Source: an uncultured Clostridia bacterium (GTDB lineage Bacteria > Bacillota > Clostridia > Oscillospirales > Ruminococcaceae). From it: a stretch of DNA of 64,000 nt. The stretch is from the NCBI GenBank assembly GCA_948473085.1, contig CAOKWH010000007.1:1-64000 (forward strand), given 5' to 3'. Below are positions 18,450 to 26,600 of the stretch, one piece after another. The position numbers were made by a program, and so were the translations under genes. The notes below the pieces were generated by a model. It had not been told where the DNA came from, did no database searches, and saw nothing but the letters and a program-made list of their open reading frames with translations. Position 1 is the stretch's first letter; each line of letters opens with the position of its first letter.

Positions 18450-20555
18450 ATGGCAAATTTAAAACCAAAAATCAAGTCGGCCCTGCAAAGGGCGGGAAAC
18501 GCGGTTTCCAGCCGGGAGCTGGCCAAGGCCATGCGCCTGCGCAAGGAGGACCGCCCGGAGTTTGACCGGGTAATCGGTTCGATGCTGGAAAAGGGGGAGC
18601 TGCGCCAGAAAAACGGCCGGCTGGCCCTGGCCCAGAAAAAACAGCCGCTGCACAAGGCGGAGATTGTCAAGGTCAACCCCACCTTTGGCTTTGCCCGGAT
18701 TGAAGGGGCGGAGGAGGATGTGTTCATCCCCGGCCGCCGGATGCAGGGGGCCATGCCCGGGGATGTGGTGCTCATCAGCCTGCACAAGGACCGCAGCGGC
18801 CGCACCGAGGGCCTGGTGGAAAAAATTGTGGAGGAGAGCAGCTACACCTTCACCGGCGTTGTCCAGCGCAACGATGGCTTTTTGGACATCCTGCCCGACC
18901 GGGGCGCCCGGTTCCCCATTGGGATCCTGAAAGGGGAGGGGCTCAAAGCCAAGGAGGGCCACAAGGTCCAGGCCGAGCTGGTGCGCGGCGGGGACAGCCA
19001 CTTTGACCACAAGGCCGTTATCTTAAAGGACTTTGGCGAGGCGGAGCTGGCCAAAAACTGCACCGCCGCCATCATTGCCGCCGCCGGGGTGCCCACCGAA
19101 TTTTCGGAGGAGTGCAGGCGGCAGGCCGCCGAGCTGGACCGGGCGGGCATCCACGGGAAGGAGAAGGCCCAGCGGCTGGATTTGCGGGGGGAGGTCATCT
19201 TCACCATCGATTCGGCCGATACCAAGGATATTGACGACGCCATTTCGCTGCGTCGCACCGAAACAGGGTATGAACTGGGGGTACACATTGCCGATGTGAG
19301 CTACTATGTCACCGATCGCAGCCCCATCGATCAGGACGCCTACAGCCGGGGCACCTCGGTGTACTATGCCAACGCGGTGATCCCCATGCTGCCCAAGGAG
19401 CTTTCCAACGGCATCTGTTCGCTGAACGAAGGGGAGGAGCGCCTGGCCTTTTCGGCCATCCTACAGCTGGACGGGCAGGGCAGGATGGCCTCCTACCGGT
19501 TTGAAAAGACGCTGATCCGTTCCGCCCTCAAGGGGGTGTATGCGGAGATTAACGCCCTGTTTGAGGGCAGCGCCAGCCCGGCTGTGCAGGAAAAATACCG
19601 GCAGGTGCTGCCCAGCCTGACACTGATGCGGGAGCTGTTTGAAAAGCTGGCCCAGAACCGGGCGGCCAAGGGCGGGCTGGATTTGGTTTCCACCGAATCG
19701 AAGATTATTGTGGACGCCGCCGGCCGGGCGGTGGATATCCAGCCCCGGAAAAGCGGCGTCAGTGAAAATATGATAGAGGAATTTATGCTGCTGGCCAACG
19801 AGGCCGCCGCCTGCTTTGGGTTGGAGCGGGAACTGCCGTTCCTGTTCCGGGTGCATGACAAGCCCGGCGCCGAAAAGATAGAGGCGCTGCGGGAGAGCCT
19901 GGCCGAAATTGGCTTTAATGTCAGCGAGCTGGAACGGGGGGTAACCCCCATGGCCCTCTACCATATCCTGCACAAAGCCCGGGGCGGCCGGTATGACCTG
20001 ATTGTCAACAACAGCATTCTGCGGGCGATGGCCAAGGCCCGGTATTCCGAGGCGAACATCGGCCACTTTGGCCTGGTGCTGGAGCGTTACTCCCACTTTA
20101 CCTCCCCCATCCGCCGCTACCCCGACCTGCTCATCCACCGCATCATGTCCGCCAGCCTGACCGGCATGAAGCGGGAGAATATCGAAAAGCGCTACCGGAA
20201 CTTTGTGGCCGAAGCCGCCGATAAAAACAGTATGCAGGAGGTGCGGGCCATGACGGTGGAGCGGGACTGCGAGGACTGCTACAAGGCCGAGTATATGAAG
20301 CCCTTTGTGGGGCAGGAGTTTGACGGCGTTATCTCCTCCATCGCCCCCCACGGCATCTATGTGGAGCTGCCCAACACAGTGGAAGGGCTGATTCGCTTGG
20401 AGGATCTGCCCGAGGGGGACTACGACCGGCAGAGCCGGGTTATGCTGAAAAATTCCGCCACCGGGCGCACCTATACCGTGGGGGACCCCATCCGGGTGCG
20501 GCTGGCAGCGGCCCATGTATCCGCCGGCAACATCGACTTCCAGCCGGTTTTATAA
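18450..20555 (+). CDS. rnr: Ribonuclease R
   Basis: A 701-residue 3'-5' exoribonuclease of the RNB family that degrades structured RNA and takes part in RNA quality control. Order: N-terminal winged helix (SSRELAKAMRL), cold-shock domains, RNB catalytic core with IDSADTKDIDDAISL near residue 250 (metal-binding Asp cluster), and a C-terminal S1 domain beginning at FDGVISSIAPHGIYVEL. It lies downstream of secG. The smpB-ssrA pair that often follows is absent here. Confidence 0.95.
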   Translation: MANLKPKIKSALQRAGNAVSSRELAKAMRLRKEDRPEFDRVIGSMLEKGELRQKNGRLALAQKKQPLHKAEIVKVNPTFGFARIEGAEEDVFIPGRRMQGAMPGDVVLISLHKDRSGRTEGLVEKIVEESSYTFTGVVQRNDGFLDILPDRGARFPIGILKGEGLKAKEGHKVQAELVRGGDSHFDHKAVILKDFGEAELAKNCTAAIIAAAGVPTEFSEECRRQAAELDRAGIHGKEKAQRLDLRGEVIFTIDSADTKDIDDAISLRRTETGYELGVHIADVSYYVTDRSPIDQDAYSRGTSVYYANAVIPMLPKELSNGICSLNEGEERLAFSAILQLDGQGRMASYRFEKTLIRSALKGVYAEINALFEGSASPAVQEKYRQVLPSLTLMRELFEKLAQNRAAKGGLDLVSTESKIIVDAAGRAVDIQPRKSGVSENMIEEFMLLANEAAACFGLERELPFLFRVHDKPGAEKIEALRESLAEIGFNVSELERGVTPMALYHILHKARGGRYDLIVNNSILRAMAKARYSEANIGHFGLVLERYSHFTSPIRRYPDLLIHRIMSASLTGMKRENIEKRYRNFVAEAADKNSMQEVRAMTVERDCEDCYKAEYMKPFVGQEFDGVISSIAPHGIYVELPNTVEGLIRLEDLPEGDYDRQSRVMLKNSATGRTYTVGDPIRVRLAAAHVSAGNIDFQPVL

Positions 20556-20573
20556 AAAGGAGGCAACGATAGA

Positions 20574-20933
20574 ATGTCTGCACTGTTTATCTGGTACCCC
20601 AAGTGTTCCACCTGCCAAAAGGCAAACAAGTGGCTGGAAGAACACGGCATCCCCTGCGAGAAGCGCCATATTGTGGAGCAAAACCCCACCGCCGCCGAAC
20701 TGCGGGAGTGGGTGGAAAAGAGCGGCAAGCCCTCCAAGAGCTTTTTTAACACCAGCGGCAACCTGTATAAGGAACTGGGCCTGAAGGATAAACTGCCGGG
20801 GATGGGGGAGGAGGAGCGGTTTGAGCTGCTGGCTACCAACGGCATGCTGGTCAAGCGCCCTATCTTCATCAGCGGCGGCACCGTTTTGGCGGGCTTTAAG
20901 CCTGCCGAATGGGAAGCAGCGCTGATTCGATAG
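20574..20933 (+). CDS. ArsC/Spx-family thioredoxin-fold protein
   Basis: A 119-residue ArsC/Spx/YffB-type protein with CSTC at residues 11-14 (YPKCSTCQKANKWLEEHG) and the typical RPIF...GF C-terminal half. Members are glutaredoxin-like arsenate reductases or RNA-polymerase-binding regulators; no arsenic genes are nearby and substrate cannot be assigned. It follows rnr after 18 nt with AAAAGGAGG, suggesting cotranscription. Confidence 0.85.
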   Translation: MSALFIWYPKCSTCQKANKWLEEHGIPCEKRHIVEQNPTAAELREWVEKSGKPSKSFFNTSGNLYKELGLKDKLPGMGEEERFELLATNGMLVKRPIFISGGTVLAGFKPAEWEAALIR

Positions 20934-20959
20934 ATTTTTTAAAGGAGAGGAAGCATAGG

Positions 20960-21661
20960 ATGAAAAGAATTGGACTTATTGGCGGCCTAAGCTGGCAGTC
21001 CACTGTGGACTACTACCGCATTATCAATGAGGAATCGGCCAGGCGCCTGGGCGGGCTGAACAATGTGGAGAGCATTGCCTATTCGGTCAACCTCAACGAG
21101 ATGCTGGAGCACATGGGCCGGGGCGAGGTGGATATTTTGGAGGAGAAGTTTGCCGCCGTGGGCAAAAAGCTGGAGCAGGCCGGGGCGGACCTGATTGTGC
21201 TGTGCACCAACACCATGCACGCCGCCAGCGCCCGGCTGGAGCGGGAGATTAACATCCCGTTTATCCACATTGCTGACGCCACTGCTGATGAAATCAAGCG
21301 GCTGGGCCTACATAAGGTGGGGCTGATGGGCACCCCCTTCACCATGGGGCAGGATTTTTACAAGGGCCGCCTGACCGAGAAGCACGGCATTGAGGTGATT
21401 GTCCCCCAGGAGGGCGAATGGGAGGAGATCTACCGGGTTATCCAGGAGGAACTCACCTTTGGCATTCTCAAGGAGGAATCCCGGAGGTATTTCCTCTCGG
21501 TGATGGAGGAGCTGCGCGCCCGGGGGGCCGAGGGGGTTATTTTGGGCTGCACCGAAATCCCCATGCTCATCAAGCAGAGCGATACCGACCTGCCGGTGCT
21601 GGATACCACCGCCCTGCACGCCATGGCGGCCGTGCGCCTGGCCGAGGAATTGGAGCGATAA
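20960..21661 (+). CDS. Aspartate/glutamate racemase family protein
   Basis: A 233-residue protein from ATG 20960, where AAAGGAGAGG precedes and the family N-terminus MKRIGLIGGLSWQST begins; the track's 20909 start overlaps the upstream gene. Two catalytic cysteines are in place: about residue 82 (VLCTNTMH) and about 197 (ILGCTEIP). It probably interconverts L- and D-aspartate or a related amino acid without PLP. A terminator follows. Confidence 0.88.
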   Translation: MKRIGLIGGLSWQSTVDYYRIINEESARRLGGLNNVESIAYSVNLNEMLEHMGRGEVDILEEKFAAVGKKLEQAGADLIVLCTNTMHAASARLEREINIPFIHIADATADEIKRLGLHKVGLMGTPFTMGQDFYKGRLTEKHGIEVIVPQEGEWEEIYRVIQEELTFGILKEESRRYFLSVMEELRARGAEGVILGCTEIPMLIKQSDTDLPVLDTTALHAMAAVRLAEELER

Positions 21662-21663
21662 AG

Positions 21664-21695
21664 GAGAGGGGCCGGCGGCAGTCGGCCTCTTTTTG
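21664..21695 (+). terminator. Terminator after the racemase gene
   Basis: AGAG-GGCCG pairs with CGGCC-TCT with a small bulge, then TTTTTGGG. Confidence 0.6.
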
Positions 21696-21757
21696 GGTTT
21701 TCTGAGCAAAAGGGGGCTGGCGCCGGGCGGCTGCCGGATAGCGGGGAGGAGAGCAAG

Positions 21758-22459
21758 ATGGAGTTACAAAGACAGGAGCAGGTGGGGGCCATTATTGTAG
21801 CGGCCGGCAGTTCCACCCGGATGGAGGGGCAGAACAAGCTGCTGGCCCTGCTGGGGCAGGATCCGGTGGTGGCCCACAGCATTGCCGCATTGGAGCGGCA
21901 GCCGGAGGTAGGGGCCATTGTGCTGGTTACCCGGGAGGAGGATCTGCCCCTCTACCTGCGGCTGGTGGAGCAGCTGGGCTGCCAGAAGGTGCGCACCGTG
22001 TGCAAGGGGGGCGCCACCCGGCAGCAGTCGGTGTGGGCGGGGGTGTCCGCCCTGCCGGAGGGGTGTGGATATGTGGCCATACACGATGGCGCCCGGCCAT
22101 TCCTTAGCAGGGAGGTGTTTTCCCGCTGTTTGGAGTGCGCCCGGCTGCATGGGGCGGCCACGGCGGCTGTGCCGGTGAAGGATACCATCAAGCAGGCCGG
22201 GCCGGATGGCCGGGTGGCCGGCACACCGGACCGCAGCGGCCTGTGGATGGTGCAAACCCCGCAGATTTTCCGGCTGGGGCTGTACCGGCAGGCCATGGCC
22301 CATGCCAGGGAAAACGCCCTGGATGTGACGGACGACTGCCAGCTGGTGGAGGCCATTGGCGGCAGTGTGTATCTGTCCATGGGGGAGTATCGGAACATTA
22401 AAATTACCACGCCGGAGGACCTGACAGTGGCCCGGGCGTTTTGGGAGGAATGGAAATGA
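21758..22459 (+). CDS. ispD: 2-C-methyl-D-erythritol 4-phosphate cytidylyltransferase
   Basis: A 233-residue MEP-pathway enzyme that makes CDP-ME from MEP and CTP. The nucleotide-binding motif AAGSSTRM is near residue 14, and the family motifs HDGARPF and DDCQLVE are present. It overlaps ispF by 4 nt (ATGA), so the two steps are translationally coupled. The intervening enzyme IspE is not in this window. Confidence 0.95.
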   Translation: MELQRQEQVGAIIVAAGSSTRMEGQNKLLALLGQDPVVAHSIAALERQPEVGAIVLVTREEDLPLYLRLVEQLGCQKVRTVCKGGATRQQSVWAGVSALPEGCGYVAIHDGARPFLSREVFSRCLECARLHGAATAAVPVKDTIKQAGPDGRVAGTPDRSGLWMVQTPQIFRLGLYRQAMAHARENALDVTDDCQLVEAIGGSVYLSMGEYRNIKITTPEDLTVARAFWEEWK

Positions 22460-22932
22460 GGATTGGACATGGGTACGATGTGCATCGCTTTGCCAAGGGG
22501 CGCAAGCTGATGCTCTGCGGGGTGGAGGTGGAACACCGCCTGGGGCTGCTGGGCCATTCGGATGCCGATGTGGCGCTGCACGCCCTGGCAGACAGCATGT
22601 TGGGTGCGCTGGCGCTGGGGGATATTGGCCGCCTGTTCCCGGATAGCGACCCCCAGTATAAGGGGATGGACAGCGCCCTGCTGCTGGGCCGGGTGGTGGC
22701 CCTGGCCCAAAGCCGCGGCTACTGCCTGGCCAACTGTGATATTACCATTGTAGCGCAGGAGCCCAAGCTGGCCCCCTATATGGAGGCCATGCGCCGCCGG
22801 GTGGCAGAGATTTGCGGCTGTGATGCGGCGGCGGTGAGCGTCAAGGCCACCACCGAGGAGGGCATGGGCTTCACCGGCGAGCTGCTGGGCATTGCCGCCC
22901 ACGCTGTCTGCCTGATGCGGCCGGCGCAGTAG
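22456..22932 (+). CDS. ispF: 2-C-methyl-D-erythritol 2,4-cyclodiphosphate synthase
   Basis: A 158-residue MEP-pathway enzyme. It starts MRIGHGYDVHRF, with the metal-binding DVH; LLGHSDADVALHALAD and TTEEGMGFTG are the other conserved blocks. I used ATG 22456, inside the ispD stop and 5-6 nt after GGGAGGAA, rather than the track's 22441. Together with ispD it supplies isoprenoid precursors for quinone and undecaprenyl lipid synthesis. Confidence 0.95.
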   Translation: MRIGHGYDVHRFAKGRKLMLCGVEVEHRLGLLGHSDADVALHALADSMLGALALGDIGRLFPDSDPQYKGMDSALLLGRVVALAQSRGYCLANCDITIVAQEPKLAPYMEAMRRRVAEICGCDAAAVSVKATTEEGMGFTGELLGIAAHAVCLMRPAQ

Positions 22933-23030
22933 GAACCAAAACAGGCGCTTTTCCATAGAATGTAGCAGTACGGGGGGCGTATCGCCTTGCTTTTCCCCCG
23001 CCGACTAAAACTGGAAAGGTGCTGGTTTAT

Positions 23031-23243
23031 TTGAATGCTATCACTTTGAGAATGTGCTCCATTACATACGCCCAGCGGGCGGAGGACCTGCTCTGCGGGG
23101 CGGGGTACCATGTTTCTGTGCAGAAAAACCCGGACAGCGACACCGGGGGCTATCTGGTAAAGCTGTCCGGCAGCGATATCGACGCTGCCCTGAAGCTGCT
23201 GCGGGAGCGCGGTATAAAAATTTGCGGTGTGATGGAGGAATAG
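23031..23243 (+). CDS. DUF3343-like small protein (putative Se/S carrier-like)
   Basis: A 70-residue protein beginning MNAITLRMCSITYAQRAEDLL, which resembles the first strand and helix of DUF3343 proteins that occur in anaerobic Firmicutes. The TTG at 23031 is 9 nt from GGAAAGGTG and keeps the usual domain start; the track's GTG at 23019 overlaps that ribosome site. It has two to three cysteines, but the family function is not established. It probably shares the ispDF transcript, closed by the strong hairpin at 23264. Confidence 0.6.
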   Translation: MNAITLRMCSITYAQRAEDLLCGAGYHVSVQKNPDSDTGGYLVKLSGSDIDAALKLLRERGIKICGVMEE

Positions 23244-23263
23244 GAGGAACCCACCAGGCTTTG

Positions 23264-23300
23264 GGCGGCGGGCAGGAAATCACACCTGCCCGCCGCCTGT
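23264..23300 (+). terminator. 13-bp GC-rich terminator hairpin
   Basis: The perfect stem GGCGGCGGGCAGG / CCTGCCCGCCGCC has an 8-nt loop (AAATCACA). TGTTCTGCTCTT follows, only moderately T-rich. Confidence 0.65.
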
Positions 23301-23622
23301 TCTGCTCTTGCAGGAAAGGGTTGTATATAGAGGAATAGGGAGAGGGAAAAACTGCAAAGCAGCAGAAAATAGCCCCGCAAAATACGGGGGAGGGGCGGAC
23401 TTTTGCACGAAGTGCAAAATCGCAGAAGGAAAGCCGGAAGGCTTTCCGGCTCCCCGCGCCACCCAAAAAGCAGGGTGCAGGGAGAGGCAGCAAAATTGCA
23501 AACAAGTGGAAAACCAGTTGACAAAATGCGAGGGGGGATAATGACACTGTACGCGGAAGCTTGCTTCGGATTGCAGGTTTCCTCGTAAAAAATTGCAATT
23601 TTTCATTTAGGAGGAAGAAACA
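23301..23622. other. Non-coding region with several short perfect hairpins
   Basis: It contains TTTTGCAC-GAA-GTGCAAAA (23401-23419), GGAAAGCC-GGAA-GGCTTTCC (23428-23447) and the 16-bp palindrome AAAAATTGCAATTTTT (23588-23603). The palindrome lies just before the AGGAGG of the next gene. No tRNA or known RNA family was recognised. A TTGACA at 23518 has no well-spaced -10. Confidence 0.5.
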
Positions 23623-24093
23623 ATGAAGAACAAAAGACTGTTGGCTCTGCTCCTGGCTGCTGTTATGACTGTTTCTGTAACAGCCGTGGCATTTGCTGAG
23701 GAGACCACTACTCCCGGCGGCAACACCGATACTTCTGTTGGCGGCGAAGAGAACCCCGGCGGTGGTGAAGAGAACCCCGGCGGCAATGTAGTAGTAGACA
23801 CAAACTATGACTACGACTTCTTTGGCACCGAGACCTGGGACGAGGTAAAGGAAGAGGTTGCCCAGGCTGTTGAGGATATGCGCGAGGGCACAACCATCAA
23901 GCTCAGCGGCGTTGGCCTGCGCAACCTGCCTTCCAGCGTAATCCGCGCCCTGAAGGGGAAGGATATTACCCTGGAAATCCGCAAGAACGGCGTAACCTAC
24001 ACCATTAACGGCCTGAAGATTGGCAATGTAAACAAGCTCTGGTACGACTTTGACGACCTGAGCAGCTTCATGGTTGCTGCTGACGACAAGTAA
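23623..24093 (+). CDS. Small secreted protein sharing the C-terminal domain of the 1-1647 protein
   Basis: A 156-residue protein with a clear signal peptide (MKNKRLLALLLAAVMTVSVTAVAFA, cleavage about residue 26), a Gly/Asn/Glu/Pro linker with two ENPGG units, and an 85-residue domain. That domain (FFGTETWDEVKEE ... DITLEIRKNGVTYTINGL) is nearly the same as the end of the 1-1647 protein. I infer an exported or wall-associated protein built around this domain; no enzyme motif is visible. It has AGGAGGAAG before the ATG and its own terminator. Codon choice is biased as in highly expressed genes. Confidence 0.85.
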   Translation: MKNKRLLALLLAAVMTVSVTAVAFAEETTTPGGNTDTSVGGEENPGGGEENPGGNVVVDTNYDYDFFGTETWDEVKEEVAQAVEDMREGTTIKLSGVGLRNLPSSVIRALKGKDITLEIRKNGVTYTINGLKIGNVNKLWYDFDDLSSFMVAADDK

Positions 24094-24131
24094 GCAGCCC
24101 AAAAAGGCCGGCAATCCCGGCTTTTGAGCAA

Positions 24132-24170
24132 AAAAACCGCAGACATCCGCAAGGGTGCCTGCGGTTTTTC
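24132..24170 (+). terminator. Terminator after the small secreted protein
   Basis: AAAAACCGCAG pairs with CTGCGGTTTTT around a 16-nt loop. Confidence 0.8.
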
Positions 24171-24243
24171 TTATTGGGCGGGCAGAGGGCAAAAAGAAGG
24201 GGAAAGCCCCCGGTATTTCACAAAAAAATGCCGGTCCAGCCGC

Positions 24244-24271
24244 TTGCATAAATACTCAGATGTGTTAAAAT
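24244..24271 (+). promoter_or_regulatory. cdaA promoter
   Basis: TTGCAT, a 16-bp spacer and TAAAAT with TGT directly before it (extended -10). It lies about 78 bp before the cdaA start. Confidence 0.55.
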
Positions 24272-24348
24272 GAAAGGAGCCATAAAACAGGGGCGTATCC
24301 GCCCGGCCGCCCCTGGAAACAATAGTTAGAGAAAGGAAGGTGGGGCGC

Positions 24349-25269
24349 ATGTCCGGTTTGATGGATAGCTTTGTCCGGCAGGTTTCGCTGTTTGGCATTT
24401 CGGATTTTATTGACATCTGCGTGGTGGCCTGTGTCATGTTCCAGCTGATTAAGCTGCTGCGGGAAACCCGGGCCATCCAGCTGGTAAAGGGGCTTTTGGC
24501 GCTGGTGGCCATCTATTTGGTGTCCTATATCCTCCAGCTGAAAAGCATCCTCTTCCTGATGGAAAATGTGTTCCAGATAGGCGCCATTGCACTGATTATC
24601 CTGTTCCAGCCGGAGCTGCGCCGGGTGCTGGAGCAGGTGGGCCGCACCCGGGTGTCCGCCCTGGGGGGCGTGTTTGCCTCCGGCGCGGCGGATGACCATG
24701 CCAAAAAGGTGCGCGCCTGGGAGAACGCCATCAATGTCGTGTGCGACGCCTGCGCCACCATGTCCCGGCAAAAGGTGGGGGCGCTGCTTATTTTTGAGCG
24801 CAGCACCCCGCTGGGGGATGTGGCCTCCACCGGCACAGTGGTGGACGCTGTGCCCAGCTATGAGCTGATAAACAACCTGTTCTTCAAAAATTCCCCGCTG
24901 CACGATGGCGCTGTGGTGCTGCGGGATGGGCGCATCCATGCGGCGGGGTGCGTGCTGCCGCTGTCCGCCAACTTTACCATCAGCCGGGAACTGGGCACCC
25001 GGCACCGGGCCGCCCTGGGCATGAGCGAAAACTCCGATGCCCTGGCGCTGGTGGTCTCGGAGGAAAACGGCAAGATTACAGTGGCCCAAAACGGCGCGCT
25101 CAAGCGGGATCTCTCCATTGACGAGCTGCGCAGCGAGCTGAAAAACGCCCTGATCCTGCAAAAGCGCCCGGAGGCCAAAAAGCTGGGCTTCCGGCTGATT
25201 CGCAAGGACGCCGCCCAAACCAGAAAGGAGGCGGGCATCCCCGATGAAGAAATCAAAGGTCAACTTTAA
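24349..25269 (+). CDS. cdaA: Diadenylate cyclase CdaA
   Basis: A 306-residue membrane enzyme that makes c-di-AMP from two ATP. Three N-terminal membrane helices (about 12-80) precede the DAC domain, which carries LHDGAVV near residue 185 and GTRHRAALG near 219, the DGA and RHR signature motifs. ATG 24349 is 8 nt from AAAGGAAGG; the track's GTG 24340 lies inside that site. It overlaps cdaR by 26 nt, the standard cdaA-cdaR pairing. glmM, which usually follows, is absent. GdpP at 5 kb supplies the opposing activity. Confidence 0.95.
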   Translation: MSGLMDSFVRQVSLFGISDFIDICVVACVMFQLIKLLRETRAIQLVKGLLALVAIYLVSYILQLKSILFLMENVFQIGAIALIILFQPELRRVLEQVGRTRVSALGGVFASGAADDHAKKVRAWENAINVVCDACATMSRQKVGALLIFERSTPLGDVASTGTVVDAVPSYELINNLFFKNSPLHDGAVVLRDGRIHAAGCVLPLSANFTISRELGTRHRAALGMSENSDALALVVSEENGKITVAQNGALKRDLSIDELRSELKNALILQKRPEAKKLGFRLIRKDAAQTRKEAGIPDEEIKGQL

Positions 25270-26506
25270 GGTGCTGTTTGAAAACGACAACTTCCTGTGG
25301 CTGTTCTCCTTCCTGTTTGCGTTTATGCTCTGGTTTATGGTGGTGAGCACCATCAACACCAGCGCCGACCGCACCATTGCCGAGGTTCCGGTTACCTTTA
25401 ACACCGCCGGCACCAGCCTGGAGGCGCTGGGCCTGGATGCGGTGCTCAGCGAGCCGCTTACGGCCCGGGTGGATATATCCGGCGAGCGCTCGGTGGTGGC
25501 GGATGTGCAGCGGGAGGATATCCTGCTCACCGCCGACCTGACCGGGGTTACCGCCGCCGGGGAATATTCCATCCGCCTTTCGGCCGCCGACCGGCTGGGC
25601 CGGGGGTTCGATGTCACCGGTGTGCATCCCCGGGAGGTGAAGGTCCGGTTCGACCGCACGGTTACCAAAACCTTCCCGGTGACGGTGGATCTCTCCCGGC
25701 TCACCTACCCGGACGGCTATGTTATCGGGGATGAATATGTCAATGTGCAGAATATTACCATCTCGGGGCCGGAAAGTGATGTTTCCCGGGTGGTCAGCTG
25801 TGTGGCCCGGGCCCAGAAGGCCGGGGGCATTACCAAAACCGAGGTGCTGGACGCCCCGCTGCTGCTGCTGGATGCCGACGGCAACGAGGTAACCGGGGAG
25901 TATATGGAACTGAGCAGCCAAAGCGCCGCCATTACGGTGCCGCTGCTGAAAACCAAGCGGCTGCCCATCACAGTGGGCTTTTTGAATGTGCCGGATGGCT
26001 TCCCCCTAAAGGAACTCAAATACCGCCTGTCCAAGGAGGATATCCTCATTGCCGGGCCGGAAAGCTCCATCAGCTCCATGACCGAGCTGAATGTGGGCTA
26101 TATCGATTTCAGGGATATGGACGGCGGCGATTTTAACTTTAACCTCACCCTGCCCGCCGGGTATATGAACCTGGAGGGGGATGAGAGCATCACCGTTTCG
26201 TTCGATACCACCGGCCTGGACAGCGAGGTGCACACCGTAACCAACATCCGGCTGGTGAATGTGCCCGCCGGGTATGAGGTCAGCCCCATTACCACCTCCA
26301 TCCGCAATGTGCGGGTATACGGCAGCGCCGATGAGCTGGCCGCCCTCACTGCCGCCGACCTGGTGGCCGAGGTGGATCTCTCCTCCGGCGACCTGAGCGC
26401 CGGCAGCAGCAGTGTCATTGCCAACCTGTATGCGCCCAACCGGGGGCTGGTGTGGTGCAGCGGCACCTACCGGGTGCAAATCAGCGTCAAGGAGAAGGGG
26501 AACTAA
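25244..26506 (+). CDS. cdaR: YbbR-domain regulator of CdaA
   Basis: A 420-residue protein with one N-terminal membrane helix (about 17-37; FLWLFSFLFAFMLWFMVVS) and then repeated extracytoplasmic YbbR domains, each with the ...VPVTF / VTVDLS / KRLPITVGF type of strand. CdaR contacts CdaA and adjusts c-di-AMP synthesis in relatives. It starts within cdaA, so translation is probably coupled. A large hairpin terminator follows. Confidence 0.9.
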   Translation: MKKSKVNFKVLFENDNFLWLFSFLFAFMLWFMVVSTINTSADRTIAEVPVTFNTAGTSLEALGLDAVLSEPLTARVDISGERSVVADVQREDILLTADLTGVTAAGEYSIRLSAADRLGRGFDVTGVHPREVKVRFDRTVTKTFPVTVDLSRLTYPDGYVIGDEYVNVQNITISGPESDVSRVVSCVARAQKAGGITKTEVLDAPLLLLDADGNEVTGEYMELSSQSAAITVPLLKTKRLPITVGFLNVPDGFPLKELKYRLSKEDILIAGPESSISSMTELNVGYIDFRDMDGGDFNFNLTLPAGYMNLEGDESITVSFDTTGLDSEVHTVTNIRLVNVPAGYEVSPITTSIRNVRVYGSADELAALTAADLVAEVDLSSGDLSAGSSSVIANLYAPNRGLVWCSGTYRVQISVKEKGN

Positions 26507-26523
26507 CAAAAGGGGCTTTTGCC

Positions 26524-26585
26524 GGAAAAAGAGCTGCCGCAGGCTGCGCCGTTGTTTTGTGCGGCGGTGCGGCAAGCTCTTTTGT
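26524..26585 (+). terminator. Long hairpin terminator after cdaR
   Basis: AAAGAGCT-GCCGCA pairs with TGCGGC-A-AGCTCTTTT, with a nested CGCCG/CGGCG stem. The T-run is short. Confidence 0.7.
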
Positions 26586-26600
26586 CATAAAGGAGAAGGT

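Noticed and set aside
23518-23542. TTGACA plus GATAAT before the 23623 gene
   Set aside because: Spacing is only 13 bp, too short for a sigma-A promoter.
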